Source of the DNA: Haliovirga abyssi
GTDB taxonomy: Bacteria > Fusobacteriota > Fusobacteriia > Fusobacteriales > Haliovirgaceae
NCBI RefSeq assembly: GCF_030295325.1
Contig: NZ_AP027059.1
Span: 2,104,637-2,168,636, forward strand
Direction of reading: 5' to 3'
DNA: 64,000 nt
Positions within the stretch are counted from its first letter, which is position 1. The number at the start of each line of letters is the position of its first letter. The notes below the pieces were generated by a model. The model did no database searches. It was not told the origin of the DNA and saw only the letters and a list, made by a program, of their open reading frames with translations. Of the stretch, positions 38,319 to 49,575 are shown in pieces. The translations under genes and the position numbers were made by a program.

Positions 38319-41300
38319 TTATTCTTCTATTTCTTCAACTGTTTCTTCAACCATTTTTAATGGTTCTTTCTTTGCATATTTGAAAAATCCAGTTCCTGCA
38401 GGAATTCTTTTTCCAATTATTACATTTTCTTTTAATCCTTCTAATTTATCTACTTTTCCTTTTATTGCTGCATTTGCTAATACTTTTGTTGTTTCTTGGA
38501 ATGAAGCTGCCGATATAAAGCTCTCTGTATTAACTGCTGCTTTTGTAATTCCTTGTATTACCGGAATATATTCTATTTTTCTTTTTCCTTCTGCTTCTAA
38601 TCTCTCATTTTCTATATCTATTTTTCTTTTTTCTATCACTTCATCTTCTAAATACAAAGAATCACCTGATTTTTTTATTTTAACTTTTTTAAACATTTGT
38701 TTTACTATTATTTCTATATGTTTATCACTAATAGAAACCCCTTGTTCCCTATATACTTGTTGTACTGATTCAAGTAAATATTGTTCTGCCGCTACGACTC
38801 CTTTTATCGCTAAAATATCATGAGGAGAAATTACCCCTTCTGTTATTCTATCCCCAGCTACAATTTTCATTTTATCAGTAACTAATAAATGTTCTCCAAA
38901 TGGTATCAAATATTCTTTAAATTTACTTTCATCTTCAATAGCTCTTACAATTACAACTCTCATCCCTTTTTTCATTTTTTCAACAAACTCTACTACACCT
39001 GATATTTCAGAAACTATTGCTCTTCCTTTTGGATTTCTTGCTTCAAATAGTTCTGTTACCCTTGGAAGACCTCCTGTAATATCCTTAGTTCCTTCTCCAA
39101 CTTTTATTATTTTGGATAATATTTCACCTTTTCTTACTTTTTCATTTTCTTTTACCATTAGATATGCTCCATATGGAATAGTATATTCAGCTAATATTTT
39201 TTTCTCTTCTTCACTATATATTACTATTCTAGGATTTATATCTCCTTTTTCCATTGGTTTTACCGCTAATCTCTCTGTTACATTATATTTTTTATCTTTA
39301 TTTTCTTTAATATATATCTCTTTATATTTTACTATACCATCTGCTTCTGATATTATAGGTACATGATATGGATCAAATTCTACTAATACTTGATCTCTTT
39401 TTACATCTTCTCCATCTTCAACTTTAAGTACACTTCCAGAAGGAACATCATATTCAACATTGTTAATTATTAATTTTGCATTTTGAGATACTATTACTTT
39501 ATCAGTTTCTCCCTCTTTTATTATAAATCTTACATCTTGATATTTAACTGCCCCTTTTTCATCAGATTTTATATCTGTTTGGACATTTCCTTTTTCAGCT
39601 ACTCCTCCTGTATGGAAAGTTCTCATTGTAAGCTGTGTCCCAGGTTCTCCAATTGATTGAGCTGCTATTACTCCTACAGCTTCTCCTAACATTATCTTTT
39701 TATGATTAGAAAGATCTAATCCATAACATTTTTCACATACACCTTTTTCCAAACTACATGTTAGAGGAGATCTTATTTCTACTTTTCTTATTTCTAATTC
39801 TGTTATTTTCTTAGCTAATTTTGGAGTAATTAAATCATTTTTTTTCAAAAATATTTCTCCATTATACATTAAATCAGATGCTAAATATCTTCCTTTAATT
39901 CTTTCTTCTAATTTTTCTATTACTTCTCCACCTACTACTAAATCACTAACTATAATTCCACCGTCAGTTCCACAATCTTCTGTATTAACAATAACTTCAT
40001 GTGATACATCAACTAATCTTCTTGTCAAATATCCTGAATCTGCTGTTCTTAATGCTGTATCTGCAAGCCCTTTTCTAGCTCCATGTGAAGACATGAAAAA
40101 TTCTAATATATTTAACCCTTCTCTAAAGTTTGCTTTTATTGGAATTTCTATAATTTTCCCTTGTGTATTGGCCATTAATCCTCTCATACCACCAAGTTGT
40201 CTCATTTGTCTTACATTACCTCTAGCTCCAGACATTGCCATCATATATACTGGATTAAAATCATCTAGATGTTCCATCATTTTATCTGTAATATCATTTA
40301 CTGCTTTATCCCAAATATCAACTGTTATTCTATATCTTTCTTCATTAATAATTGTTCCTCTTCTATATTCTTGCTCTATCTCATGCACATCTATTTCTGC
40401 TTTATCTAATATCGCTTTCTTTTCTTCTGGTATTTCCAAATCTTCTATTCCAACAGTTATCCCACCTATAGCTGCATAATGATATCCAAAATTTTTCACT
40501 CTATCTATATAATCAGCTGTTTTAGAAAAACCATATTCATTATACATTTCATTCAATAACTCTTTTAACCCTTTTTTACCATATGTTTTATGATAATTTC
40601 TTATCTCCGCTGGCAATACTTCATTAAATAAAACTCTACCAACAGTTGTTGTTACCATTTTATTATCTATTCTAACATCTATTATTGCATGTACTTCTAT
40701 ATTTTTAGTTTCATAAGCTAATATAGCTTCTTTTTTATTTGCAAACTTTTTCCCTTCTCCTTTTGCTCCTTTTCTATCTTTAGTCATATAGTAACATCCC
40801 ATTACCATATCTTGAGAAGGTACTGCTATAGGCTCTCCACTTGCTGGAGATATTAAGTTATTTGATGCAAGCATAAGAAGATTTGCTTCCATAATTGCTT
40901 CTGGCGAAAGAACCAAATGAACTGCCATTTGATCTCCATCAAAATCGGCATTAAAAGCACTACATACTAACGGATGTAATCTTATTGCTTTTCCTTCTAT
41001 TAACACAGGTTCAAAAGCTTGAATACTTAATCTATGTAATGTTGGGGCTCTATTTAATAACACTGGATGATTTTTTATTACCTCTTCAACTATTCCCCAT
41101 ACTCTATCATCTTCATTTTCAACCATTCTTTTTGCTGTTTTTATATTTGTAGCAATTTTTCTTTTTACTAATTCTCTCATAATAAATGGTTTATACAATT
41201 CTAAAGCCATTTTTTTAGGAATACCACATTGATGCATTTTTAAATTTGGACCTACAACTATAACTGAACGTCCTGAATAATCTACCCGTTTTCCCAATAA

Positions 41301-42290
41301 GTTTTGTCTAAATCTTCCTTGTTTACCTTTTAAAGTATCACTAAGAGATTTCAATTCTCTATTGTTTTGTGTAACTACTGGTTTTCCTTTTCGACCATTA
41401 TCAATTAAAGCATCTACAGCTTCTTGTAACATTCTTTTTTCGTTCTTAACTACAATTTCTGGAGCTCTAATTTCTAATAATTTTTTTAATCTATTATTTC
41501 TATTTATTACTCTTCTATATAAATCATTTAAATCAGAAGTAGCAAATCTTCCTCCATCCAATTGAACCATTGGTCTAAGATCTGCTGGTATAACAGGTAC
41601 CGCATTTAATACCATCCATTCTGGTCTATTACCTGAATTGTTAAAATCTCTTACTATTTTTAATCTTTTTACAAGTTTTTTTCGTTTTTGAACACTATTA
41701 GTTTTTTCTAATTCTTCTGTTAATTCAACTTCTAATTTTTCTAAATTTATATTTTTTAATAAATTTAATATAGCTTCTGCTCCCATAGCAGCTTTAAATT
41801 TATTTCCATATTGACTTTTATATAATTTATATTCTCTTTCAGTTAAAATCTTCCCAGAAGCTAAATTAGTATCTCCGCCTTCGATTACTATATATCTTGA
41901 AAAATAAAGTACATGCTCTAATTCTTTAGGCGTTATTCCTAAAACAAGTCCCATTTTATTAGGCGTACCTTTAGAATACCATATATGAGCAACTGGAGTT
42001 GCTAATCCAATATGTCCCATTCTTTCTCTTCTTACTTTTGATTTTGTTACTTCCACTCCACATTTTTCGCAGACTAGACCTTTATATCTCATTCTTTTAT
42101 ATTTTCCACAAGCACATTCCCAATCTTTTACTGGGCCAAATATTTTTTCGCAAAACAATCCATCCATTTCAGGATTTAACGTTCTATAATTTATAGTTTC
42201 TGGTTTCGTTACCTCTCCATGTGACCACTCTCTTATTTTTTCCGGTGATGCAAGTCCAATCCTTATTTTATCAAAATCTTTTATTCTCAT
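38319..42290 (-). CDS. rpoC: RNA polymerase beta' subunit
   Basis: This 1323-residue subunit carries the active site [12 protein letters not shown] (about residue 450) and two zinc sites: [19 protein letters not shown] near 60-80 and CGTDGG...[13 protein letters not shown] near 800-890. The bridge helix and trigger-loop segments ([36 protein letters not shown]-like) are intact. Length is on the short side but normal for genomes without large lineage inserts. It follows rpoB by 202 bp, a gap filled by hairpin repeats. Confidence 0.99.
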   Translation of the reverse strand: MRIKDFDKIRIGLASPEKIREWSHGEVTKPETINYRTLNPEMDGLFCEKIFGPVKDWECACGKYKRMRYKGLVCEKCGVEVTKSKVRRERMGHIGLATPVAHIWYSKGTPNKMGLVLGITPKELEHVLYFSRYIVIEGGDTNLASGKILTEREYKLYKSQYGNKFKAAMGAEAILNLLKNINLEKLEVELTEELEKTNSVQKRKKLVKRLKIVRDFNNSGNRPEWMVLNAVPVIPADLRPMVQLDGGRFATSDLNDLYRRVINRNNRLKKLLEIRAPEIVVKNEKRMLQEAVDALIDNGRKGKPVVTQNNRELKSLSDTLKGKQGRFRQNLLGKRVDYSGRSVIVVGPNLKMHQCGIPKKMALELYKPFIMRELVKRKIATNIKTAKRMVENEDDRVWGIVEEVIKNHPVLLNRAPTLHRLSIQAFEPVLIEGKAIRLHPLVCSAFNADFDGDQMAVHLVLSPEAIMEANLLMLASNNLISPASGEPIAVPSQDMVMGCYYMTKDRKGAKGEGKKFANKKEAILAYETKNIEVHAIIDVRIDNKMVTTTVGRVLFNEVLPAEIRNYHKTYGKKGLKELLNEMYNEYGFSKTADYIDRVKNFGYHYAAIGGITVGIEDLEIPEEKKAILDKAEIDVHEIEQEYRRGTIINEERYRITVDIWDKAVNDITDKMMEHLDDFNPVYMMAMSGARGNVRQMRQLGGMRGLMANTQGKIIEIPIKANFREGLNILEFFMSSHGARKGLADTALRTADSGYLTRRLVDVSHEVIVNTEDCGTDGGIIVSDLVVGGEVIEKLEERIKGRYLASDLMYNGEIFLKKNDLITPKLAKKITELEIRKVEIRSPLTCSLEKGVCEKCYGLDLSNHKKIMLGEAVGVIAAQSIGEPGTQLTMRTFHTGGVAEKGNVQTDIKSDEKGAVKYQDVRFIIKEGETDKVIVSQNAKLIINNVEYDVPSGSVLKVEDGEDVKRDQVLVEFDPYHVPIISEADGIVKYKEIYIKENKDKKYNVTERLAVKPMEKGDINPRIVIYSEEEKKILAEYTIPYGAYLMVKENEKVRKGEILSKIIKVGEGTKDITGGLPRVTELFEARNPKGRAIVSEISGVVEFVEKMKKGMRVVIVRAIEDESKFKEYLIPFGEHLLVTDKMKIVAGDRITEGVISPHDILAIKGVVAAEQYLLESVQQVYREQGVSISDKHIEIIVKQMFKKVKIKKSGDSLYLEDEVIEKRKIDIENERLEAEGKRKIEYIPVIQGITKAAVNTESFISAASFQETTKVLANAAIKGKVDKLEGLKENVIIGKRIPAGTGFFKYAKKEPLKMVEETVEEIEE

Positions 42291-42321
42291 ATAACAAAAG
42301 GCCTCCTTTTACTAATTTTAG

Positions 42322-42382
42322 GCTATCAAAGAATAGCTAAAAATAATATACTCAAATTTAGATATTATTTTTAAGCCATCCC
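42322..42382. repeat. Short Family A-type hairpin in the rpoB-rpoC gap
   Basis: GAATAGCTAAAAATAATA faces TATTATTTTTAAGCCATCCCT around an AT loop; the 3' half has the Family A end. A full copy follows directly. Confidence 0.7.
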
Positions 42383-42383
42383 T

Positions 42384-42485
42384 AAAGAACGTTTAAAAAA
42401 TATTTTTCTTATATTTTGTTATAAAAATGGTTGAAATATCACATATTTTAAAACAAAATCTAAATGTTATTTTTAAGCCATTCCT
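42384..42485. repeat. Family A palindromic repeat, copy 5
   Basis: Starts AAAGAACGTTTAAAAAATA and ends TTATTTTTAAGCCATTCCT, placed between rpoB and rpoC, within one operon. Confidence 0.9.
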
Positions 42486-42492
42486 AATTAAA

Positions 42493-45400
42493 TTATTCTT
42501 CTTCGTTTTTCAAATCTGCCAAAGAAAATTCCATAATACTTTCATCTTTTATTGTATCTTCATCTAAAGGAATAACTTCTCCTTCAGTATCATATAACTG
42601 TACATCCAACCCTAAACTTTGGAACTCTTTTATTAACACTTTAAATGATTCTGGAATATCTGGATCAGGCATTGGTTCACCTTTTATGATTGCTTCATAT
42701 GTTTTTGTCCTTCCATTTACATCATCTGATTTTACTGTTAACATTTCTTGAAGTATGTTAGAAGCTCCATATGCTTCTAATGCCCAAACTTCCATTTCTC
42801 CTAATCTTTGTCCACCAAATTGTGCTTTTCCTCCTAATGGTTGTTGGGTTACTAATGAATACGGTCCAATAGCTCTCGCATGCATTTTATCTTCTACCAA
42901 ATGATGAAGTTTTAATACATACATATAACCTACTGTTACTGGATTATCAAATTTTTCTCCAGTTCTTCCATCAATAAGATCTACTTTTCCACTTCTGTCT
43001 ATTCCTGCTTCAGTCAACCATTCTTTTATCTCTTCTTCAGTTGCTCCATCAAATACTGGAGTTGCTATATATTTCCCTAATCTTCCTGCTGCTAATCCTA
43101 AATGTGTTTCTAGTACTTGTCCTATATTCATACGACTTGGTACCCCTAGTGGATTTAAAACTACATCTACAGGTGTTCCATCTTCTAAAAACGGCATATC
43201 TTCTACTGGTAATATCCTTGATATAACCCCTTTATTTCCATGTCTTCCAGAAACCTTATCTCCAACTGTTATTTTTCTTTTTTCAGCTATATATATTCTA
43301 ATTACTTTATTTACTCCTGCTGGTAATTCATCACCTTTATCTCTTGATAATTCTAATACTTCTACTATTGTACCCTTTGCTCCATGTGGTAATTTTAAAG
43401 ATGTATCTCTAACATCTCTTGCTTTTTCTCCAAAAATAGCTCTCAATAATTTTTCTTCTGCAGCTGGTTCTGTTTCTCCTTTTGGAGTTGTTTTCCCTAC
43501 TAATATATCTCCTGCTGTTACTTTTGCACCTACTCTTATAATTCCTCTTTCATCTAAATCTTTTAATGTTTCTTCTCCTACATTAGGAACTTCTCTAGTT
43601 ATTTCTTCATCTCCAAGCTTTGTACTTCTTGCTTGAATTTCATATTCATCTATATGAATTGAAGTATATACATCTTCTTTTACTAAACGTTCGCTTATAA
43701 GTATCGCATCTTCGTAATTATACCCTTCCCAAGGCATAAATGCTATTAAAGCATTTCTTCCTAATGCTAAATCTCCACCAGCAGTAGCTGGCCCATCTGC
43801 TATTACAGCTCCTTTTTCAACTTTTTGTCCTAAATCTACTAATGGTTTTTGATGTAAACACATATCTTGATTTGATCTTTCAAAGTTTAAAAGTCTATAT
43901 TTTTCTATTCTATTGTCATCAGTTTCTATTTCAATTCTTCTTGCATCTACATATCTTACTGTTCCTGCTGATTTTGTAATAGTTACAGCTCCAGAATCCA
44001 CAGCAACTTTTCTTTCAATACCAGTTCCTATAAATGGAGCTTCTGTTCTAAGTAATGGAACTGCTTGTCTTTGCATATTTGATCCCATCAACGCTCTATT
44101 TGCATCATCATGTTCCAAGAATGGTATAAGTGCTGCTGATACTGATACCAACTGTTTAGGTGATACATCTAAATAATTAACTTTTTCTTTCTCTATATAA
44201 ACAATTTCTTCTTCTATTCTACATACAACTTCATCAGATAAAATTTCTCCATTTTCATCAAATTTTGTATCTGCCTGTGCGATGAACATTCCCTCTTCTT
44301 CATCTGCAGCTAAATACTCTATTTTATCTAATAAAGCTTTTCCATTTTCTACTTTTATAAATGGAGTCTCCAAAAATCCATATTTATTAACTTTTGCATA
44401 TGTAGATAAAGAAGCTATCAATCCAATATTTGGTCCTTCTGGTGTTTCTATTGGACAAATTCTTCCATAATGAGAATCATGTACATCTCTTACTTCAAAT
44501 CCAGCTCTTTCTCTTGAAAGTCCTCCAGGTCCTAACGCACTAATTCTTCTTTTATTAGTTAATTCTGCTAATGGATTACTTTGATCCATAAATTGAGATA
44601 GTTGTCCACTCCCAAAGAAATCTAAAATCATTGCATTTAATGGTCTTGTATTAAGTAATGATTGTGGTGTTAATGCCCCAATATCTTGAATGGTCATTTT
44701 TTCTTTTACCATTTTTTCCATTTTAACAAGTCCACTTTTAATTTGCATTGCTAATAATTCTCCAACGCCTCTTACTCTTCTGTTAGATAAATTATCTATA
44801 TCATCTGTATGCCCAATTCCGTTATATAAATTTAATATATAATTTATTACAGCAATAAAATCCTCTTTTGTTAATTGAGTATAATCTTCTGGCAAATTTA
44901 CCTTTAATCTTTTGTTTATTTTAAATCTACCAACTTCTGCCAAATCATATCTTTGTCCATTAAAAAACATTTGTTTAATTAAATTTTTAGAACTATCTAA
45001 CGTAACTAAATCTCCAGGTCTCAATTTTTTAAAAACTGTAACTGCAGCTTCATCTATATTTACAGTTTGATCTTCTGCTAAAGAATTTGCAAGTGGTTTT
45101 TTTTCTGGTTTAACTTCCCAGTATATTATTTCTCCAACTTCCAATTCTATCATTTGAGAAATTTTTTCTTCATCAATTATATCTTTTGATTCTAAAAGTA
45201 TTTCTCCTGTTTCCTCATCTATAACATCTTCTTTTATAAAGCTTCCCTCTATTTCTGTTCTTAACGCTTCTAAAGATTCTTCTGGTGTTGAAAACTCTTT
45301 TAAAAATTCGTTAATATTTAAAGTTTTGCTCTCAAGAAATGTATCCATAATTTCTTCATTGCTTTCAAAAAATCCTATTGCTTTCAAAAATGTTGTTAAT

Positions 45401-46002
45401 AAAACTTTTTTCTTTCTATCTATTTTTACATTAAAAAAGTCATTTTTATCTGTTTCAAATTCCAGCCATGTTCCTTTATAAGGAATAATTTTCCCCACAA
45501 AAACTTCTTTTCCTGTTTGAGGATGTGCACTTTTATTAAATGATATTCCAGGTGATCTATGCAATTGAGAAACTACAACTCTTTCTGCTCCATTTATGAT
45601 AAAAGTAGCTTTATCAGTCATTAGAGGAATTTCTCCAAAATATACTAAAGATTCTTGAATTTCATCTGTTTTTTTATTGATTAATCTTAAGTTCACTTTT
45701 AATGAACCTGAGTAAGTTTTCCCTCTCTTTTTACATTCTAATTCATCATTTAAAGGAAACTCATTTTCAAATATATCATACCATAAATATTCTAGTCGAA
45801 TATCGCCATTAGAAGATTCTATAGGAAAAGTTTCTTTAAAAGATCTTTCTAATCCTTTAACTTCCCTATTTGTTGCCGCTTTTTTAGATTGTAAAAATTC
45901 ATCATAAGAATTCAATTGAAATTCTAAAAAATGTGGCATTACTCCTCTTTCTTTAATTTTTCCAAAATCAAACCTTTTTATAAGTCTTTCCACTCGCTTC
46001 AC
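42493..46002 (-). CDS. rpoB: RNA polymerase beta subunit
   Basis: This 1169-residue catalytic subunit has the usual landmarks: the rifampicin-pocket region [20 protein letters not shown] (about 462-481), [27 protein letters not shown] and the C-terminal [22 protein letters not shown] (in part). At Asn 483, codon 44554-44556, most bacteria have His (E. coli His526). That exchange is associated with rifampicin resistance elsewhere. ATG at 46002 follows a GGGGTGAAG SD. It lies after rplL, separated by an attenuator hairpin. Confidence 0.99.
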   Translation of the reverse strand: MKRVERLIKRFDFGKIKERGVMPHFLEFQLNSYDEFLQSKKAATNREVKGLERSFKETFPIESSNGDIRLEYLWYDIFENEFPLNDELECKKRGKTYSGSLKVNLRLINKKTDEIQESLVYFGEIPLMTDKATFIINGAERVVVSQLHRSPGISFNKSAHPQTGKEVFVGKIIPYKGTWLEFETDKNDFFNVKIDRKKKVLLTTFLKAIGFFESNEEIMDTFLESKTLNINEFLKEFSTPEESLEALRTEIEGSFIKEDVIDEETGEILLESKDIIDEEKISQMIELEVGEIIYWEVKPEKKPLANSLAEDQTVNIDEAAVTVFKKLRPGDLVTLDSSKNLIKQMFFNGQRYDLAEVGRFKINKRLKVNLPEDYTQLTKEDFIAVINYILNLYNGIGHTDDIDNLSNRRVRGVGELLAMQIKSGLVKMEKMVKEKMTIQDIGALTPQSLLNTRPLNAMILDFFGSGQLSQFMDQSNPLAELTNKRRISALGPGGLSRERAGFEVRDVHDSHYGRICPIETPEGPNIGLIASLSTYAKVNKYGFLETPFIKVENGKALLDKIEYLAADEEEGMFIAQADTKFDENGEILSDEVVCRIEEEIVYIEKEKVNYLDVSPKQLVSVSAALIPFLEHDDANRALMGSNMQRQAVPLLRTEAPFIGTGIERKVAVDSGAVTITKSAGTVRYVDARRIEIETDDNRIEKYRLLNFERSNQDMCLHQKPLVDLGQKVEKGAVIADGPATAGGDLALGRNALIAFMPWEGYNYEDAILISERLVKEDVYTSIHIDEYEIQARSTKLGDEEITREVPNVGEETLKDLDERGIIRVGAKVTAGDILVGKTTPKGETEPAAEEKLLRAIFGEKARDVRDTSLKLPHGAKGTIVEVLELSRDKGDELPAGVNKVIRIYIAEKRKITVGDKVSGRHGNKGVISRILPVEDMPFLEDGTPVDVVLNPLGVPSRMNIGQVLETHLGLAAGRLGKYIATPVFDGATEEEIKEWLTEAGIDRSGKVDLIDGRTGEKFDNPVTVGYMYVLKLHHLVEDKMHARAIGPYSLVTQQPLGGKAQFGGQRLGEMEVWALEAYGASNILQEMLTVKSDDVNGRTKTYEAIIKGEPMPDPDIPESFKVLIKEFQSLGLDVQLYDTEGEVIPLDEDTIKDESIMEFSLADLKNEEE

Positions 46003-46020
46003 CCCTCACAATTGATAAAA

Positions 46021-46077
46021 TGGTTAAAAATTAATACTTTGTGGTAATACAAAGCTCAAAATACTAATTTTTAACCA
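46021..46077. repeat. Hairpin in the rpoB leader
   Basis: TGGTTAAAAATTA at 46021 faces TAATTTTTAACCA ending at 46077; a 13-bp perfect stem directly upstream of rpoB, possibly an RNA processing site. Confidence 0.65.
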
Positions 46078-46094
46078 CTTTCTTTAAAAAAAGA

Positions 46095-46126
46095 GTAAAA
46101 AGACACTCCTTAAAAGAGTGCCTCTT
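46095..46126 (-). terminator. Attenuator between rplL and rpoB
   Basis: Minus strand GGCACTC-TTTTAAG-GAGTGTC followed by TTTTTACTCTTTTTTT. Placed as the known partial terminator that lowers rpoBC relative to rplJL. Confidence 0.85.
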
Positions 46127-46139
46127 TATTTAAATTTTC

Positions 46140-46508
46140 TTACTTAACTTCTACTTCAGCTCCAGCTTCTTCTAATTGTTTTTTAATATCTTCTGATTCA
46201 TCTTTAGATACTGCTTCTTTTAATGTAGCAGGTGCTCCATCAACTAATGCTTTTGCATCTTTTAATCCTAATCCTGTAATTGCTCTTACTGCTTTTATTA
46301 CGTTTATTTTTTTAGCTCCTGCTGATTTTAAGATTACATCAAATTCTGTTTTTTCTTCAACTGCTGCCCCTGCAACTGCTCCTGCTGCTGCAACTGGTGC
46401 TGCTGCTGATACTCCAAATTCATCCTCGATTAATTTTACTAATTCAGCCAATTCTAATACTGTCATTGACTTCAAATCTTCTATAAACTGTTCTTTATTG
46501 AATGCCAT
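46140..46508 (-). CDS. rplL: Ribosomal protein L7/L12
   Basis: 122 residues. N-terminal dimerisation helices ([16 protein letters not shown]), Ala/Gly hinge ([14 protein letters not shown]), and C-terminal factor-binding domain ([24 protein letters not shown]). It forms the ribosome stalk with L10, whose gene lies 28 bp upstream. Confidence 0.98.
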   Translation of the reverse strand: MAFNKEQFIEDLKSMTVLELAELVKLIEDEFGVSAAAPVAAAGAVAGAAVEEKTEFDVILKSAGAKKINVIKAVRAITGLGLKDAKALVDGAPATLKEAVSKDESEDIKKQLEEAGAEVEVK

Positions 46509-46536
46509 TTTATTCCTCCTATATTATTTTATTTTA

Positions 46537-47043
46537 TTATTCTGCTTGTTCCTCTTGTCCTTCTTTTGATTCTTTAACTGCATTTACTGCATATGCAACT
46601 TTTGTAATAATAGACATTAAGCTTCCTGCCACTTGACCAAGCAATCCTTCTCTTGATGGAAGTTTAGCAAGAGCTTCTATTTCTGCTAATTCTACTCTTT
46701 TTCCTTCTATATACCCAGCTTTAATATTAAATATATCTTTTCCTTTACCAAATTCATATGCAATTTTAGCAGGTGCAACCACATCCCCATAACTAAACGC
46801 AAAAGCTGTAGTTCCTTCTAAAACATCATCAAAACTATCTTCTACTCCAGCTTCTTGCAATGCTATTTTAAACAATCTATTTTTAGCTACTATATATTCT
46901 ACTTCAGCTTCTCTAAAGTTTTTTCTAACTTCTGTATCTTCCGAAACTTTAATACCTTTATAGTCAACTAATACTATAGCATTTGCTTTTTTTATTTTTT
47001 CCAATAATCCTTTTACCGCTTCTACTTTCTTTTGATTTGCCAC
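46537..47043 (-). CDS. rplJ: Ribosomal protein L10
   Basis: 168 residues. It anchors L7/L12 dimers to 23S rRNA. KANAIVLVDYKGIKVSE and VVAPAKIAYEFGK-type segments are typical, and the C-terminal helix ends in acidic residues. An L10 leader with an attenuator lies upstream (47171-47262), so the L10/L12 complex likely represses its own operon. Confidence 0.97.
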   Translation of the reverse strand: MANQKKVEAVKGLLEKIKKANAIVLVDYKGIKVSEDTEVRKNFREAEVEYIVAKNRLFKIALQEAGVEDSFDDVLEGTTAFAFSYGDVVAPAKIAYEFGKGKDIFNIKAGYIEGKRVELAEIEALAKLPSREGLLGQVAGSLMSIITKVAYAVNAVKESKEGQEEQAE

Positions 47044-47067
47044 TGTTTCACCTCCCTAATTTTTCCT

Positions 47068-47160
47068 TATAGAATATTTAAAAAATAATATTTTTATATT
47101 TTATAATATAATGTTTAATAATATCCAACATATTAAAAAATATAAATACTATTTTTATAT
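47068..47160. repeat. Diverged Family A-like inverted repeat
   Basis: AGAATATTTAAAAAATAATATTTT near 47070 faces AATACTATTTTTATATACTTCT near 47155. Very AT-rich, so less certain than other copies. Confidence 0.45.
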
Positions 47161-47170
47161 ACTTCTATAT

Positions 47171-47262
47171 AAAAAACCTTCGCAAAGACACGAAGGTTAA
47201 TCAAAGTTCCTACCCTGAATACCTCGGCAGGAAATTAAGCAATGCACCTGCTGTCTTTGGTT
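47171..47262 (-). promoter_or_regulatory. Ribosomal protein L10 leader with attenuator
   Basis: Minus strand reads AACCAAAGACAGCAGGTGC, then CTTAATTTCCTGCCGAGGT, the conserved core of the L10(L12)4-binding leader, followed by a terminator hairpin AACCTTCG-TGTCTTTG-CGAAGGTTTTTT. It lies between rplA and rplJ. Repression by L10/L12 is known for this element. Confidence 0.92.
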
Positions 47263-47302
47263 ATAGAACGGTTTAAAAATAGAATATTCCCAAACCATTC
47301 TT
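47258..47302. repeat. Short Family A-type hairpin after rplA
   Basis: AGAACGGTTTAAAAATAG faces CCCAAACCATTCT, a short version of the Family A ends, overlapping the 5' side of the L10 leader. Confidence 0.6.
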
Positions 47303-47319
47303 ATATATATTTTTTATAT

Positions 47320-48027
47320 TTAAGCTTCTACAAATTTAGTTACTAATATAGGATCTATCTTTATTCCAGGTCCCATTGTTAATGATACTGCTACAGTCCT
47401 TAAATATTGTCCCTTTGAAGATGCAGGTTTCATTTTTACTATTGTATCCATAAAAGTCTTAAAATTTTCTACTACTTTATCTTCTGCAAAATCAGCTTTC
47501 CCAATTGGAACATGAATTGAACCAAATTTATCAACTTTAAACGCTAATTTTCCTTTTTTAAATTCTGAAACAGCATTAGCTATATCTGTTGTTACTGTTC
47601 CTGATTTTGGATTTGGCATTAGCCCTTTTGGTCCTAAGACTCTTCCCAATCTACCTAATTTAGGCATCATATCAGGAGTTGCAATTATCAAATCAAAATC
47701 CAACCAACCTTGTTGTAACTTTTCTACATATTCGTCCGATCCAACGTAATCAGCACCAGCTTCTTTCGCTTTGTCCACATTATCTCCTTGAGTTAATGCT
47801 AGTATTTTTATTGTCTTTCCTGTTCCATTTGGTAAAACAACAGTTCCTCTAACTTGTTGCTCTGCATGTCTAGGATCTACTCCCAAACGTAATGCAACCT
47901 CTATAGTTTCTACAAATTTTGCACTTTTTGTATCTAATACTAATTTCAATCCCTCTTCAGGGCTATATAGTTTACTTTTATCTACTTTTTTCGATACTTC
48001 TACAAATCTTTTTCCAGCTTTTGCCAT
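47320..48027 (-). CDS. rplA: Ribosomal protein L1
   Basis: 235 residues of full length. [50 protein letters not shown] and VPIGKADF are L1 signatures. It forms the mobile L1 stalk and often represses rplKA translation; candidate L1-binding hairpins occur before both rplK and rplA. Confidence 0.98.
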   Translation of the reverse strand: MAKAGKRFVEVSKKVDKSKLYSPEEGLKLVLDTKSAKFVETIEVALRLGVDPRHAEQQVRGTVVLPNGTGKTIKILALTQGDNVDKAKEAGADYVGSDEYVEKLQQGWLDFDLIIATPDMMPKLGRLGRVLGPKGLMPNPKSGTVTTDIANAVSEFKKGKLAFKVDKFGSIHVPIGKADFAEDKVVENFKTFMDTIVKMKPASSKGQYLRTVAVSLTMGPGIKIDPILVTKFVEA

Positions 48028-48042
48028 TTCTAACTCCCTTCT

Positions 48043-48067
48043 GTGGTTACGCGGATTATCCTACCAC
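48043..48067 (-). promoter_or_regulatory. Candidate L1-binding hairpin before rplA
   Basis: Minus strand GTGGT-AGGAT-A-ATCC-GCGTA-ACCAC in the 51-bp rplK-rplA gap imitates the L1 site of 23S rRNA (GTGG...TAACCAC). Confidence 0.6.
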
Positions 48068-48078
48068 TAATTTCTTAA

Positions 48079-48504
48079 TTAATCTTCTATTTCTATTCCC
48101 ATACTTCTTGCAGAACCAGATATAATACTAATAGCTGCTTCCATTGTACCTGCATTCAAGTCAGGCATTTTAGTTTCTGCAATTTCTTGAACTTTAGCTC
48201 TTGATATTTTAGCCACTTTTTCTGTTAATGAATTTGCAGAACCTTTTTTTATTCCAGCTGCTTTTTTTAATAAATCTGATGCAGGTGGAGTTTTTAATAT
48301 AAAGCTAAAACTTCTATCTTTATATACAGATATTTCTACAGGAATTATAAATCCTGCTTTATCTTGTGTTTTTGCATTAAAAGCTTTACAAAATTCCATA
48401 ATATTCACACCATGTTGTCCCAATGCTGGTCCTACTGGTGGAGCTGGATTCGCTTTTCCTGCAGATAATTGTAATTTTATTTTCCCTATAACTTCTTTTG
48501 CCAT
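48079..48504 (-). CDS. rplK: Ribosomal protein L11
   Basis: 141 residues. [21 protein letters not shown] and the C-terminal RNA-binding domain with [20 protein letters not shown] are typical. It forms the GTPase-associated centre with 23S rRNA. Confidence 0.98.
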   Translation of the reverse strand: MAKEVIGKIKLQLSAGKANPAPPVGPALGQHGVNIMEFCKAFNAKTQDKAGFIIPVEISVYKDRSFSFILKTPPASDLLKKAAGIKKGSANSLTEKVAKISRAKVQEIAETKMPDLNAGTMEAAISIISGSARSMGIEIED

Positions 48505-48530
48505 TTAATTATTTACACCTCCTAAAAATT

Positions 48531-48553
48531 GTGGTTATAGATTTCTCTCCCAC
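48531..48553 (-). promoter_or_regulatory. Candidate L1-binding site in the rplK leader
   Basis: Minus strand GTGGGAG-AGAAATCTA-TAACCAC, about 27 nt before rplK, has the GTGGGAG/TTACCAC shape of known L1 autoregulatory sites. Confidence 0.7.
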
Positions 48554-48578
48554 TTTGATACATAATTTAACTTTTTAA

Positions 48579-48630
48579 ATTTGTATCAAAAACAAAGATA
48601 AATATATTTATCTTTATTTTTGATACAAAT
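48579..48630. repeat. Long hairpin between nusG and rplK
   Basis: TTTGTATCAAAAA-C-AAAGATAAATA faces TATTTATCTTTATTTTTGATACAAA; nearly perfect over 24 bp. Possible terminator-like or RNase III processing hairpin. Confidence 0.75.
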
Positions 48631-48664
48631 AAAATTCAGTTGATATTTCCCATCATTCTTTTAA

Positions 48665-49267
48665 TTAAAGCTTATCAACACCTTCAAAACCAACTTCTGT
48701 TGGAGTCATTCTTCCAAAAATATCTATCATAACTTTAACTTTTTTATGTTCATAATCTATACTTGCAACCTCTCCAATACTATTCTCAAAAGGTCCTTCG
48801 ATTATTTTTACTTTTTCATTTACTTTATAAGGTAACTCTATTACAGTCCCTTTGTTTTTATCTGATTTTTCTATTATTCCAATTTTTCTTAATAAATGTA
48901 CAGCTTCTTCATCTTCTAAAGGTATCGGTTCTGCTCCAATCCCAACAAATCCAGTTACTCCAGCTGTATTCCTTATTACATACCAAACATCACTATCAAC
49001 TTTATGTCCTATTCCTTCTAAAGTCTCTTCTTTTTTAACAAGCATTTCAACCATTACATAACCAGGAAATAATTTTCTAGCAACTTTTTTCTTTTTCCCT
49101 CTTACCATCTCTATTTTTTCTTCTTCTGGCACTATTATTCTAAACACTTTATCTGTAAAGTTAAGACTTTCTACTCTTTTTTCTAAGTCAGTTTTTACTT
49201 TTTTTTCATAACCAGAATAAGTATGAATTATATACCATTTTTTTACAAAATTTTGACTCTCCGCCAT
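48665..49267 (-). CDS. nusG: Transcription termination/antitermination protein NusG
   Basis: 200 residues. The NGN domain has KKWYIIHTYSGYEKKVK and RKLFPGYVMVEM; the C-terminal KOW domain has EKVKIIEGPFENSIGEV. It binds RNA polymerase and links it to Rho or ribosomes. GGAGGAAATA precedes the ATG at 49267; four extra codons further up in frame are rejected. It follows secE by 14 bp. Confidence 0.98.
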   Translation of the reverse strand: MAESQNFVKKWYIIHTYSGYEKKVKTDLEKRVESLNFTDKVFRIIVPEEEKIEMVRGKKKKVARKLFPGYVMVEMLVKKEETLEGIGHKVDSDVWYVIRNTAGVTGFVGIGAEPIPLEDEEAVHLLRKIGIIEKSDKNKGTVIELPYKVNEKVKIIEGPFENSIGEVASIDYEHKKVKVMIDIFGRMTPTEVGFEGVDKL

Positions 49268-49281
49268 TATTTCCTCCACCT

Positions 49282-49455
49282 CTATCTAATAAAAAAGTTT
49301 AACAACTTAGAAAAAAACACATCAAACACGCCTAAATATAAAGAAGTAGCTACACCTAAAGCAATAACTAAAGCTGTCGCATTTTTAGCTTCTGTTACAG
49401 TTGGCCATGAAACTTTTGAAAATTCCCCTTTTACCTCTGTTAAAAATTTTTTCAC
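49282..49455 (-). CDS. secE: Protein translocase subunit SecE
   Basis: 57-residue single-TM subunit of SecYEG. KKFLTEVKGEFSKVSWPTVTEAKNATALVI is the SecE signature in part, followed by one TM helix. The frame stays open back into tRNA-Trp, but the family-typical start is the GTG at 49455, with GGGGTGATA upstream. Confidence 0.93.
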   Translation of the reverse strand: MKKFLTEVKGEFSKVSWPTVTEAKNATALVIALGVATSLYLGVFDVFFSKLLNFFIR

Positions 49456-49487
49456 TTCAATATCACCCCATTTGAATATAATAAAAA

Positions 49488-49563
49488 TGGCAGGTCCAGA
49501 GGGAATCGAACCCCCAACCCTCGGTTTTGGAGACCGATGCTCTACCAATTGAGCCATGGACCT
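49488..49563 (-). tRNA. tRNA-Trp (CCA)
   Basis: Cloverleaf on the minus strand with anticodon loop CTCCAAA, T loop GTTCGATTCC and encoded CCA. It lies between rpmG and secE, a widely conserved order. Confidence 0.97.
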
Positions 49564-49575
49564 GCATTTTATATG

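Noticed and set aside
38380-38823. 147-residue plus-strand ORF opposite rpoC
   Set aside because: It is the antisense shadow of a fully conserved rpoC; no SD and no recognisable motif.
49456-49557. Longer SecE starting inside tRNA-Trp
   Set aside because: The extra 34 residues are antisense-free tRNA sequence and not SecE-like; the GTG at 49455 fits the family.
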